Source: Dyadobacter psychrotolerans (GTDB taxonomy: Bacteria > Bacteroidota > Bacteroidia > Cytophagales > Spirosomataceae). From it: 64,000 bases of DNA. The notes under the pieces are model-generated. The model saw only the letters and a program-made list of their open reading frames with translations, searched no databases and was not told where the DNA came from. Location of the stretch: the NCBI RefSeq assembly GCF_004349265.1, contig NZ_SMFL01000008.1:236267-300266 (forward strand). The letters are read 5' to 3'. Positions 34,786 to 42,747 of this stretch are shown here, one piece after another. Position numbers and translations under genes: made by a program. Every line of letters begins with the position of its first letter. Position 1 is the stretch's first letter.

Positions 34786-36027
34786 ATGATTGAGAAGAAA
34801 AAGTCATATTCAACCGCAGTTGAAAAAGAAACAGCAGTACTGGTAGCCGTAAGCACCCAGAAACAAACCGCTGTTAAAACACAGGAATATCTGGACGAAC
34901 TTGCTTTTCTGGCAAGTACGCTGGATGTAAAAACAGTAAAAACCTTTACACAGAATTTAGAACGTGCTGATATAAAGACCTATACCGGAAAAGGAAAACT
35001 GGAAGAAATTCTGGCTTTCGTAACAGCCAACCCGGTGGACATGGTCATTTATGATGATGACCTGAGCCCTTCACAGGTACGTAACCTTGAAGTTGTTTTT
35101 AAGGATATTAAGGTGATTGACAGGAGTTTGCTCATCCTGGATATTTTCGCGATGCGTGCACAGACTGCCCAGTCGAAGTTGCAGGTGGAGCTTGCGCAGT
35201 ACCAGTATATGTACCCGCGGCTTACCCGTTTATGGACCCACTTAAGCCGCCAGTCGGGTGCGGGTGTGGGGATGCGTGGTCCGGGGGAAACCGAACTTGA
35301 AACGGACAGGCGTATCATTAAGGAAAGGATTGCCTTTCTGAAAGAAAAACTTGAAAAAGTAGACCGCCAGAGCACAACGCGCCGCAAGGAACGCGACAGG
35401 CTCGTGCGTGTGGCCATTGTGGGTTATACCAACGTAGGGAAATCGACGCTGATGCGTGGGCTTTCCAAAGCGGATGTATTTGCAGAGAACAAACTTTTTG
35501 CAACCGTGGATTCTACCGTGCGAAAGGTAAACATGGAAAACATTCCTTTCCTGCTGACCGATACCGTTGGATTTATACGCAAACTGCCCACGATGCTGAT
35601 CGAGTCGTTTAAATCTACGCTGGATGAGGTTCGTGAAGCGGACATTCTTTTGCACGTGGTGGATATTTCGCATCCTTCTTTTGAGGAACATCTGGACGTT
35701 GTAAACAAAACGCTGGTAGAAATCGGTGCGGCGGACAAGGATACGATTTTGGTTTTTAATAAAATCGATCTTTACAAACCGGCCTACAACGACGAAGAAC
35801 TCGAAGAAGAAGAACAGCCGGTAGCGACTCCGGAAAATATCCTGGAACAGCTTAAAAACAGCTACATCGCCGATAAAGCAGATAATGTCGTGTTCATTTC
35901 GGCAGAGAAAAAAGAAAACATCGAGGAACTGCGTAATACCATTTTCAGGCTTGTAAAAGCAAAACATTTCGCGATTTATCCGAATTGGCTGGATTTGGGC
36001 TACGCCCCGGTTCAAAATGAAGAATAA
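34786..36027 (+). CDS. hflX: Ribosome-associated GTPase HflX
   Basis: A 413-residue GTPase. The N-terminal HflX domain includes TYTGKGKLEEI, DDDLSPSQVRNLE, DRSLLILDIFAMRAQTAQSK and the Gly-rich segment GMRGPGETELETDRR. The G domain follows: G1 loop GYTNVGKST from Gly213, G3 DTVGFIRKLP and G4 NKID. HflX binds the 50S subunit and helps rescue or split stalled ribosomes under stress. Between G4 and the last helices there is an acidic insertion (NDEELEEEEQPVA). A terminator hairpin starts in the stop codon, and tRNA-Arg follows 52 bases later. Confidence 0.95.
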   Translation: MIEKKKSYSTAVEKETAVLVAVSTQKQTAVKTQEYLDELAFLASTLDVKTVKTFTQNLERADIKTYTGKGKLEEILAFVTANPVDMVIYDDDLSPSQVRNLEVVFKDIKVIDRSLLILDIFAMRAQTAQSKLQVELAQYQYMYPRLTRLWTHLSRQSGAGVGMRGPGETELETDRRIIKERIAFLKEKLEKVDRQSTTRRKERDRLVRVAIVGYTNVGKSTLMRGLSKADVFAENKLFATVDSTVRKVNMENIPFLLTDTVGFIRKLPTMLIESFKSTLDEVREADILLHVVDISHPSFEEHLDVVNKTLVEIGAADKDTILVFNKIDLYKPAYNDEELEEEEQPVATPENILEQLKNSYIADKADNVVFISAEKKENIEELRNTIFRLVKAKHFAIYPNWLDLGYAPVQNEE

Positions 36028-36055
36028 GCGTTTGTAATTTAAACGCTTATTTCGC
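36023..36055 (+). terminator. Terminator of hflX, overlapping its stop codon
   Basis: The arms AATAAGCGTTT (36023-36033) and AAACGCTTATT (36041-36051) are perfect complements with a 7-base loop. The left arm contains the TAA stop. A modestly T-rich stretch follows. Confidence 0.65.
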
Positions 36056-36079
36056 ATTTTTGCACCCCGTTAAGTTACT

Positions 36080-36151
36080 GACTGCGTAGTTCAACGGATA
36101 GAATAGGAGTTTCCTAAACTCTAGATATGGGTTCGATTCCCGTCGCGGTCA
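36080..36151 (+). tRNA. tRNA-Arg (anticodon CCU)
   Basis: A complete 72-base cloverleaf. The acceptor arm GACTGCG pairs with CGCGGTC (one G-U), the D-stem is GTTC/GAAT, and the anticodon stem GGAGT/ACTCT closes the loop TTCCTAA with anticodon CCT, reading AGG codons. The T-arm is ATGGG, TTCGATT, CCCGT, and the discriminator base is A; CCA is not encoded. It lies 52 bases after hflX and is followed by a strong terminator. Three decayed copies of this tRNA follow downstream. Confidence 0.95.
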
Positions 36152-36157
36152 CTATTA

Positions 36158-36187
36158 GCCGTCTCAGTTGCTGAGGCGGCTTTTTTG
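36158..36187 (+). terminator. Terminator of tRNA-Arg
   Basis: GCCGTCTCAG (36158-36167) pairs with CTGAGGCGGC (36171-36180, one G-T pair) and is followed by six T. A degraded version of the same hairpin recurs after decayed copy 3 (36429-36460). Confidence 0.9.
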
Positions 36188-36263
36188 TTCAATGGATAGA
36201 ATAGGATTTGCTAAACTCTAGATATGGTCGGGCCGCGTTCGGCTTCGATTCCCGTCGCGGTCA
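36187..36263 (+). pseudogene. Decayed tRNA-Arg copy 2 with a 16-base hairpin insertion
   Basis: From the D-arm onward this matches tRNA-Arg(CCU), including CTAAACTCTAGATATGG and TTCGATTCCCGTCGCGGTCA. The 5' acceptor strand is missing, replaced by the terminator T run of copy 1. One base is lost in the anticodon stem. An insertion at 36228-36243 splits the T-stem; it contains the hairpin GCCG-CGTT-CGGC. It cannot fold into a working tRNA. Confidence 0.85.
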
Positions 36264-36268
36264 CGATG

Positions 36269-36294
36269 AGCCAGGCTTTTTCTGGCTTTTTTTG
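36269..36294 (+). terminator. Terminator-like hairpin after decayed tRNA copy 2
   Basis: AGCCAG (36269-36274) pairs with CTGGCT (36282-36287) and is followed by a run of T. Confidence 0.65.
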
Positions 36295-36301
36295 TTTTAT
36301 G

Positions 36302-36426
36302 GTTAATTGGATGGAATAGGAGTTTGTCGAACGCGACCGGGTCGCGCAGACCCCGGCTAAACTCTAGATATGGTTGGAGTCGCATTCGACCGGGGCCGCG
36401 TTCGGCTTCGATTCCCGTCGCGGTCA
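36302..36426 (+). pseudogene. Decayed tRNA-Arg copy 3 with two hairpin insertions
   Basis: Matches tRNA-Arg(CCU) in the D-arm, anticodon arm, T-arm and 3' acceptor strand but carries two insertions. The first (36326-36356, 31 bases) opens the anticodon loop and begins with GTCG-AACG-CGAC. The second (36374-36406, 33 bases) splits the T-stem at the same point as in copy 2 and holds two hairpins, GTCG-CATT-CGAC and GCCG-CGTT-CGGC. The 5' acceptor strand is absent. Confidence 0.85.
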
Positions 36427-36428
36427 CA

Positions 36429-36460
36429 AGAAGCCGTCTCATTATTGAAGCAGATTTTGT
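36429..36460 (+). repeat. Degraded copy of the tRNA-Arg terminator
   Basis: AGCCGTCTCA is identical to the left arm after the intact tRNA, while the right arm has decayed (GAAGCAGATTTTG against GAGGCGGCTTTTTTG). This shows that the tRNA was duplicated together with its terminator. Confidence 0.7.
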
Positions 36461-36461
36461 A

Positions 36462-36507
36462 TCATGGATAGAATTGAAGTTTGTTGAAAGTGACCGGTTA
36501 AACTTTG
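36462..36507 (+). pseudogene. Truncated tRNA-Arg copy 4, ending in the UDG-like gene
   Basis: TCATGGATAGAATTGAAGTTT resembles the D-arm and 5' anticodon strand of tRNA-Arg. The anticodon loop carries a 15-base insertion (36483-36497, GTTG-AAAG-TGAC-CGG), a decayed form of the first insertion of copy 3. Similarity ends at about 36507, inside the 3' end of the minus-strand gene whose stop codon is at 36498-36500. Confidence 0.65.
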
Positions 36508-37226
36508 GAAGTATTCAATAATATCCCAGTCAACTCCTCCACCACCTTCCTATTCTCCCGCTTCATACACAAAGTCCTTGGATGTTTGGTTTGAAATGTA
36601 AGTTCCGGTAAAGAGTTGTCCGTTGTTGAAAGCTGAGTTAGAAGGCCTCCTCCAAGTATATTGTTCCATGTTGGCTGAAAAACAGATTTAATCTTATCGT
36701 CGTACTTCGTACCGGTGCAGAAGATTACAATATCCGGTTTTACAATTTCAATCTCCGCTTTTAATAGTTCGAACCCAGCGGCATTTTCCTCTTGTACATT
36801 CTTGCTAGGCGTTGTTCCATTAAAATCAAACTTTGAAATATTTGTCCAAAGGAAACCGCTGGTTTTAGGGGTCACGCTGCTATCTTCTTTATTCAGATCA
36901 TAAAACAGTGTCCTGAAAAAATTCCAGAAAGGACTGTTTAGTTGTCTTGGCTTGTCACTATTTCCAAAAGTTACATTTTTGCCCAGATCAAAGTTTTTAT
37001 AGCAAGTCTGTAATTCATCAACGTTGTAATGTTTGCTCATGTCACCCATCCATGTGTGCGTTTCCTGACCAACGAAAAGAATTTTTCGTTTCATGTTCAA
37101 GTAATCGTCCGGAACATTCATCAGCAACGGCGAAGAGGTCTTGGGATCCCAGGTTTTTTTGTGGGTTAAAGCCAGATAGGGTAGATAAAGGTCTTTAAGC
37201 TGTTGATTAACAGTTGCTGTGGACAT
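36498..37226 (-). CDS. Predicted uracil-DNA-glycosylase-superfamily-like protein
   Basis: A 242-residue cytosolic protein with no close named relative that I recognise. Features resembling the UDG fold are the first strand KILFVGQETHTW (near residue 50), the strand-turn KPDIVIFCTGTKYDD (about 160-175), and the C-terminal TKHPRTL, similar in position to the HP motif of UDGs. The classical catalytic motif GxDPxH is not seen, so glycosylase activity is doubtful. It has no operon partners. Its stop codon falls in the truncated tRNA copy, suggesting that it arrived as cargo at the tRNA locus. The family call is tentative. Confidence 0.5.
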   Translation of the reverse strand: MSTATVNQQLKDLYLPYLALTHKKTWDPKTSSPLLMNVPDDYLNMKRKILFVGQETHTWMGDMSKHYNVDELQTCYKNFDLGKNVTFGNSDKPRQLNSPFWNFFRTLFYDLNKEDSSVTPKTSGFLWTNISKFDFNGTTPSKNVQEENAAGFELLKAEIEIVKPDIVIFCTGTKYDDKIKSVFQPTWNNILGGGLLTQLSTTDNSLPELTFQTKHPRTLCMKRENRKVVEELTGILLNTSKV

Positions 37227-37484
37227 GATTCTAATGGAGGAGGTTATACTGCCTGTAATTTATATAAAATACTTCATAAACCCTTTGCTAAGAACATTGC
37301 CTAAACGACAATTCAAACATCCCCTTCCCACGATTTTTTTGCATTTAACCTACAAAATTTCGTTTCCTGGGAAAAAATTTGGAATTTAATCTTTCTGTTT
37401 AGCTGAGTATATGTTCTCCCGGTTGGCCGCACTGTGCCGGGGGATTGGGGCTATTGGATATAACCAAAACTGCTTTTTGGATTA

Positions 37485-38081
37485 ATGGAAAACGATGCCG
37501 GAGATCTGGTGCTATGGAAGGCGTTCAAAACGGGTGACGGGGAGGCCTTTTCGAAAATTTACCGGCTGTATGTAAAGGTGCTGTACCGCTATGGCCAAAA
37601 GATCTCACCGGATACCAAAGTTGTAGAAGATGCCATCCAGGACCTGTTCGTCGATATCTGGAACGGACGGGAAAATCTTACCGATCCGGATTCGGTGAAA
37701 TATTATCTTTTCCGGATTTTAAGAAGGAAAATCAGCCGCATCCTCACTTCGCCCTACGCAGCCGAACAACTCGAAGAACAGCATCTGGAATTTATTTCTC
37801 CTACCGAATCTTTTGAAACGGAAATGGTCAGGCTGGAAGGCGATCATCTGAAACTGAGGAAAGTACAGGATGCCATTCTTCAGCTCTCTTCCCGCCAGCA
37901 GGAAGCCATCAACCTGCGGTACTTCCACGATTTTTCCCACCACCAGATCGCCGAGATCATGGACATTTCTCTGCAGTCGGTACACAACACTTTGCAAAAG
38001 GCAATGAAAGGATTACGCCTCGTACTCGACCACAATATCGAATTTCTATTCCTTTTGAGCTGCACGCTTATTCTTTTCTGA
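37485..38081 (+). CDS. ECF-type RNA polymerase sigma factor
   Basis: A 198-residue sigma-70 family protein. Region 2 is visible in AFSKIYRLYVKVLYRYGQ and VEDAIQDLFVDIWNGRENL, and region 4 in LSSRQQEAINLRYFHDFSHHQIAEIM followed by SLQSVHNTLQKAMKGLR. A hydrophobic tail (IEFLFLLSCTLILF) closes the protein, as is common in this subgroup. It is followed by a FecR-type anti-sigma and SusC/SusD, the standard regulatory layout in which the outer-membrane receptor signals through FecR to release the sigma factor. The 147-base gap to the next gene contains an inverted repeat. Confidence 0.93.
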   Translation: MENDAGDLVLWKAFKTGDGEAFSKIYRLYVKVLYRYGQKISPDTKVVEDAIQDLFVDIWNGRENLTDPDSVKYYLFRILRRKISRILTSPYAAEQLEEQHLEFISPTESFETEMVRLEGDHLKLRKVQDAILQLSSRQQEAINLRYFHDFSHHQIAEIMDISLQSVHNTLQKAMKGLRLVLDHNIEFLFLLSCTLILF

Positions 38082-38113
38082 GAAAATCCCGGAGCGTTAT
38101 AACCAACATATAA

Positions 38114-38149
38114 ATTTTTACAGATACTTTTATATTATACTGTAAAAAT
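38114..38149. repeat. Inverted repeat between the sigma factor and FecR genes
   Basis: ATTTTTACAG (38114-38123) and CTGTAAAAAT (38140-38149) are perfect complements around an AT-rich 16-base loop. No long T tract follows. It could be a regulator site or a weak hairpin that separates sigma and FecR expression. Confidence 0.6.
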
Positions 38150-38240
38150 AAAAATTGTAAAATATTTATCTGAAAACAGGGTAAGATTTACTGAATCAAT
38201 ACACTGTATAGGTAGAAGTTCAAAATATTTGTTGGTTTGT

Positions 38241-39251
38241 ATGGGTTATGAGGATTTTACTACGGATGACTTTGCAACGGATACCTATTTTTGTCGGTGG
38301 GTACTGAAACCGGATATTCAAACGGACGCGTTTTGGATGGAGTGGCTCAGTACAAATGCGAACAGAAGCAGGGAAATTCAGCAAGCACGCAGAATTGTTC
38401 TGGTAGCCGCCATGGAGCCGGGCAATGACCCAACGGAGCAAACAATTGATGAACTATGGCAGGGAATTGAGCAGCGTACGCAATCCAAACCAAAGATTAT
38501 AGCCTTTACGGGTTGGAGAATGGCTGGTTTGGCTGCGGCGAGTATTCTTTTATTGTTATCTGCGTTTATAGGTTATCGTTATGTTTTTGAAGCAGCAAAA
38601 ACCTATGAAACGGCCAACGGCGAGATCCGCAGGTTGCAGCTGCCCGATGGAACAATGGTAACGCTGAACGCCAATTCGAGTCTGAGGATGCCTTCGTCCT
38701 GGTCGCATGGAGGTGCACGTGAAGCCTGGCTAACGGGGGAAGCTTTTTTTAAAGTGAAAAAGCAGCAGGCTGACGGTCATCCGGTGAAGTTTACGGTGCA
38801 TACCGATGATGTGGATGTGGAGGTGAAAGGCACTGAGTTTAACGTTAATACGCGGCAGGATAAAACGCGGGTAATCCTTTCGGAAGGCGATATTCAGCTG
38901 CGTTTGGTAAACAGTAAAAAGGAAATGCTGCAAATGAAACCGGGCGATCTGGTGGATTTTTCAAAGGCAAAACAGGCGCTGGCGATCAGGAAAGTAACCG
39001 ACACACGGTCGTGGTATTCCTGGAAAGACAACCGCTGGACTTTTGAAAGCACGCCTTTGTCGGAAGTGGCAACGCTCATTACGGAGACTTATGGTTTTCC
39101 TGTTCGCCTGGAAGGAGATTCGACAGGAAATCAGAAAGTTACAGGCATTATCCCGTCGGATAACCTGGAAGATATTCTGGCGTCACTGGAAAGTATCCTG
39201 GATGTGACGACGGAGCAGAAGGACAAGCAAATTCGAATACAACCTAATTAG
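38241..39251 (+). CDS. FecR-family anti-sigma factor
   Basis: A 336-residue inner-membrane protein. The cytoplasmic N-terminal region (DDFATDTYFCRWV...WMEWL) should bind the sigma factor. A single transmembrane helix follows (AGLAAASILLLLSAFIGYRYV, about residues 93-113), then the periplasmic FecR domain (RRLQLPDGTMVTLNANSSLR, REAWLTGEAFFKV, VEVKGTEFNVNT) and a C-terminal DUF4974 domain (FESTPLSEVATLI). I choose the ATG at 38241; a TTG four codons upstream is in frame. It is paired with the sigma factor upstream and SusC 30 bases downstream. Confidence 0.92.
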   Translation: MGYEDFTTDDFATDTYFCRWVLKPDIQTDAFWMEWLSTNANRSREIQQARRIVLVAAMEPGNDPTEQTIDELWQGIEQRTQSKPKIIAFTGWRMAGLAAASILLLLSAFIGYRYVFEAAKTYETANGEIRRLQLPDGTMVTLNANSSLRMPSSWSHGGAREAWLTGEAFFKVKKQQADGHPVKFTVHTDDVDVEVKGTEFNVNTRQDKTRVILSEGDIQLRLVNSKKEMLQMKPGDLVDFSKAKQALAIRKVTDTRSWYSWKDNRWTFESTPLSEVATLITETYGFPVRLEGDSTGNQKVTGIIPSDNLEDILASLESILDVTTEQKDKQIRIQPN

Positions 39252-39281
39252 TTTAACATTTTCACTCTTATTGTAAATTTC

Positions 39282-42200
39282 ATGAGAAAGAACTACGCGC
39301 TCTTTGTGGGATTACTTTGCCTGTGCTGGAATGCGGATCATCCCGTTTCTGCCCAGATGATGGCACTGGGTAAGTCCGCGACAACTGCTCCAAAACCAAA
39401 ACGAAGTCAGTCGCTCGATCAGGCTTTGAAAGATCTGGAAGCCAGGCATTCTGTCTATTTTATGTATAAAAGCGATAAGATTAAGCAAATCCAGGTTGAG
39501 ACGCCGACTGGTTCGGAAGAAAACGTGGAAAGATTGCTTGACAAACTGCTGAAATCAAACGGGCTGGATTATAAAAAACACGGAAAGATCTACGCGATTT
39601 TCCCAAGTGACGCCGACAGAAAGACGATCCGCGAAATGAAAAAAAGCTGGAACGGTTCATCGGTTTATTCTTCTGAAAAGGGAGATCTGTCTGCCAGCAG
39701 CTCCAATGCCATTTATGCTTCTTCGGAAACGCCTGCGGGGATGGCTGCAAAAAGCCGGATGGATGTAGCCGTTTCAGGAACCGTTTCCAATGCAACAGGC
39801 GAACCTTTGCCCGGTGTAAGTATTCTGGTAAAAGGAAGCCAGAGCGGAACGGTAACGGACCAGAACGGAAAGTTTGACCTGAAAGTGCCTGATTTTTCAG
39901 ACAAGGCAACACTCGTTTTCTCTTACATCGGTTTTGTTTCAGTTGAAAAGGTGATCACGCCTTCGATGACCATGGTGAACGTGGTGATGTCGGAAGATTC
40001 TAAAAATCTTGAAGAAGTGATCATTTCCGGTTTGGCGACGAGTGTAAAACGAAGTAACGCTGCCAATGCAGTGACCCGTTTGACAGCCGATGATCTGGTT
40101 GGAAAAACCAGGCCGGTAACACTCGATGCGGCCATGAGCGGTAAAATCGTTGGCGCAAATATTGTACAAAACAGTGGTGCGCCGGGCGGTGGTATTTCAG
40201 TTAAACTTCGCGGTATTTCTTCCATCAACGGTTCGTCCGAGCCGCTTTATGTAGTGGACGGTGTGTTTATCAATAACTCCCAGTTTGCGACGGGCGCAGG
40301 TTCAGGTCCGTTTAACGGAGCGGGAGCAAACCAGGATCAGGCACCAAACCGCGTTTCGGATATCAACCCGGCGGATATCGAATCCATGGAAATCCTGAAA
40401 GGACCAAGTGCTGCTGCGATTTATGGTACACGTGCTAATGCGGGGGTAATTGTAATCACTACCAAAAAAGGAAAGGCTGGTAAAACAAAAGTGAGCTTTG
40501 GTCAGGATGTTGGTTTTTCATCGGTGATTAAACTGCTGGGTTCAGAAGGATGGAGCCTGGACCCAATCGGACCGGACGGACAAAATAAATTTGATTATGT
40601 ATTTGGTAATGGCACAAAAGGAAGCGGTAGCGCTACCGAAATCGCCAGGTGGCAGGATGCTACGGCAAAAGGCCAGCTGCACGATTATGAAAAATATATA
40701 TTCGGAAATATCGGTGTGATCAGCAATTCGAGACTTAGTATTTCGGGTGGAAATGATAAAACGAAATTCTTTGTTTCGGCAGGTTTGAATGACGAAACAG
40801 GTATTCAGAAACGCACCGGATTTCAGCGTAAATCTGTTCGTGTAAATATTGATCACAAACTGGCGAAATGGATTGATTTCTCAGTTGGGTCCAACTACAT
40901 GCGTACAGGAGCGCAGCGCGGTTTCAGCGGAAATGATAACAGAGGTGTGTCGGTTGGTTATGCCTTGTCATACACGCCGGATTATGCACAGCTTTTCCCC
41001 GTGAATGGCGTTTATCCTGATTCTCCCTACACAGGTGATAACCCGCTTGCTGTTGTGGACAGAACGATCAATACGGAAATGACCAACCGGTTAATCCAGT
41101 CGTTTACCAGTAACATCTATTTCCTTCAAAAGGAAAAAAGCACATTGAAACTTGCCTTTTCAGGTGGTGTGGATTATGTAAATACCGAAGCACAGGTTTA
41201 TTTCCCGGAAGATATGCAGTCGCAGAAACAAACGGCTAACCCGGGTGCCGCACGTTATTCCAAAAACAGAAGTTTTAATACCAACCTGCAGGCATTTTTG
41301 ATCTACAACTGGAAACTGGGCGAACATGTAGACCTGACCTCACAAATCGGAACGGTTCGACTGACAACCAATAACGATTTTAGCTGGATACAGGGTGAAG
41401 GATTGCTGCCAAAACAAAAGAACCCGAATACGGGCAGCGTACGTACTTACAACGAGACTTTCCAGCTTTGGCAGGATGTGGGTCTGGTAGGGCAGCAGGA
41501 GATCAATTTTGAAGACAAGATCATCGGAACGGCGGGTATCCGTTTTGACAAATCAAGCCTAAACGGAGATAATGCCAAATTTTATGCTTTCCCAAGAGCT
41601 TCCGTTGCTGTGAATCTAACCAAATTCGGATTCTGGAATTATGAAGGGATCAGTCAGCTGAAATTGCGTTCGGCATTCGGTCGTACGGGTGGTGTGCCTG
41701 CTTTTGGTAACACGTTCACTTCATTGGGAAGTACAATTATTGGCGGCGCGCTGGGTTCCGTTGCACCGACCAGTATCGGAAATGCGACGATCAAACCCGA
41801 AACTGCACAGGAAATAGAGTGGGGTGTGGACGTAGGTGTGCTTCGCAACCGTGTGAGCTTTGAGGTTACTTATTACGACAAAAAGGTATTTGACCTGCTG
41901 AATCCTTATACGCTTTCATCCGGAACAGGTGTGGTTCAGTTTAATGCTTATCCTGTTGGTGATCTTCAAAATAAAGGTTTGGAACTGGGAATCAACATGA
42001 CTCCGGTCCAGAAACCAAATTTTACCTGGAATTCGCAGATTCAGTACTGGTTTAACAGAAGTAAAATGACGCGTCTGGAAATTCCGAACACTGTTGTAGG
42101 AAGCGGATTTAGTATCTATGGACGAAACCAGCTGAGATTAGGCGAGTCGCCAACGCGCTGGTACGGTTCTCCAAACATCGTGGATTCGGAGGGTGTTTCT

Positions 42201-42725
42201 CAGGCAACCAGGTATGAAGATGCGCAGCCTAAATTCCAGGTTTCATTTTCTAACCAGCTGAACATTTTCAGGAACTTCGATTTCTCTTTCCTTCTGCATG
42301 CAAGTGAAGGCAATTACAATTCCAACCTGACGATCAAACAAAAAGACACAGGCGGAACTACGACGGACTGGAGTAAGGTTGAAAATCTGTTCTCGACAGT
42401 TGGCGTGCCAAACGGAAGAGCCCGTGTACCGGCAAACACCAACGTTACGGCAAGATCTTTTATCCAGGATGCGAGTTACATCAGGCTGCGTGAAGTGTCG
42501 CTGTATTATACGGTGCCAAAAACGTTTGTTTCTTCTTTGTTGGGAAATTCGGTTTCAAGCATCAAAATAGGAACTTCAGCCAGCAACCTGCTCACTTTCA
42601 CCAAATACAGAGGGTATGATCCTGAGGTTTCAAATTTTGGAAATCAGTCGGTGGGAGCAAGTGTTGACAATGCTGCTTTCCCAAACAGCAAACGTATTTT
42701 CTTTCACTTAGCTGTTGATTTTTAA
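39282..42725 (+). CDS. SusC/RagA-type TonB-linked outer-membrane receptor with STN domain
   Basis: A 1147-residue outer-membrane transporter. The signal peptide ends near PVSAQ. The STN secretin/TonB domain (about residues 45-110: LDQALKDLEARHSVYFMYKS) transmits signals to FecR. It is followed by a CarboxypepD_reg-like domain (SGTVSNATGEPLPGVSILVKG), the plug (VKLRGISSINGSSEPLYVVDG and ESMEILKGPSAAAIYGTRAN), and a 22-strand barrel ending in FFHLAVDF. With the SusD lipoprotein it imports large oligomers through the outer membrane. The STN domain together with sigma and FecR genes upstream indicates substrate-induced control. The substrate is not revealed by the neighbouring enzymes. Confidence 0.95.
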   Translation: MRKNYALFVGLLCLCWNADHPVSAQMMALGKSATTAPKPKRSQSLDQALKDLEARHSVYFMYKSDKIKQIQVETPTGSEENVERLLDKLLKSNGLDYKKHGKIYAIFPSDADRKTIREMKKSWNGSSVYSSEKGDLSASSSNAIYASSETPAGMAAKSRMDVAVSGTVSNATGEPLPGVSILVKGSQSGTVTDQNGKFDLKVPDFSDKATLVFSYIGFVSVEKVITPSMTMVNVVMSEDSKNLEEVIISGLATSVKRSNAANAVTRLTADDLVGKTRPVTLDAAMSGKIVGANIVQNSGAPGGGISVKLRGISSINGSSEPLYVVDGVFINNSQFATGAGSGPFNGAGANQDQAPNRVSDINPADIESMEILKGPSAAAIYGTRANAGVIVITTKKGKAGKTKVSFGQDVGFSSVIKLLGSEGWSLDPIGPDGQNKFDYVFGNGTKGSGSATEIARWQDATAKGQLHDYEKYIFGNIGVISNSRLSISGGNDKTKFFVSAGLNDETGIQKRTGFQRKSVRVNIDHKLAKWIDFSVGSNYMRTGAQRGFSGNDNRGVSVGYALSYTPDYAQLFPVNGVYPDSPYTGDNPLAVVDRTINTEMTNRLIQSFTSNIYFLQKEKSTLKLAFSGGVDYVNTEAQVYFPEDMQSQKQTANPGAARYSKNRSFNTNLQAFLIYNWKLGEHVDLTSQIGTVRLTTNNDFSWIQGEGLLPKQKNPNTGSVRTYNETFQLWQDVGLVGQQEINFEDKIIGTAGIRFDKSSLNGDNAKFYAFPRASVAVNLTKFGFWNYEGISQLKLRSAFGRTGGVPAFGNTFTSLGSTIIGGALGSVAPTSIGNATIKPETAQEIEWGVDVGVLRNRVSFEVTYYDKKVFDLLNPYTLSSGTGVVQFNAYPVGDLQNKGLELGINMTPVQKPNFTWNSQIQYWFNRSKMTRLEIPNTVVGSGFSIYGRNQLRLGESPTRWYGSPNIVDSEGVSQATRYEDAQPKFQVSFSNQLNIFRNFDFSFLLHASEGNYNSNLTIKQKDTGGTTTDWSKVENLFSTVGVPNGRARVPANTNVTARSFIQDASYIRLREVSLYYTVPKTFVSSLLGNSVSSIKIGTSASNLLTFTKYRGYDPEVSNFGNQSVGASVDNAAFPNSKRIFFHLAVDF

Positions 42726-42747
42726 TCATCCTTTACCAAGAGAAATC

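Noticed and set aside
35242..36057. Long 271-codon antisense frame over hflX
   Set aside because: hflX has all GTPase motifs on the plus strand; the antisense frame has no recognisable domain.
36080..36507. CRISPR-like array interpretation of the repeats after tRNA-Arg
   Set aside because: The repeats are explained by tRNA sequence, have unequal spacing and carry no spacers or cas genes.
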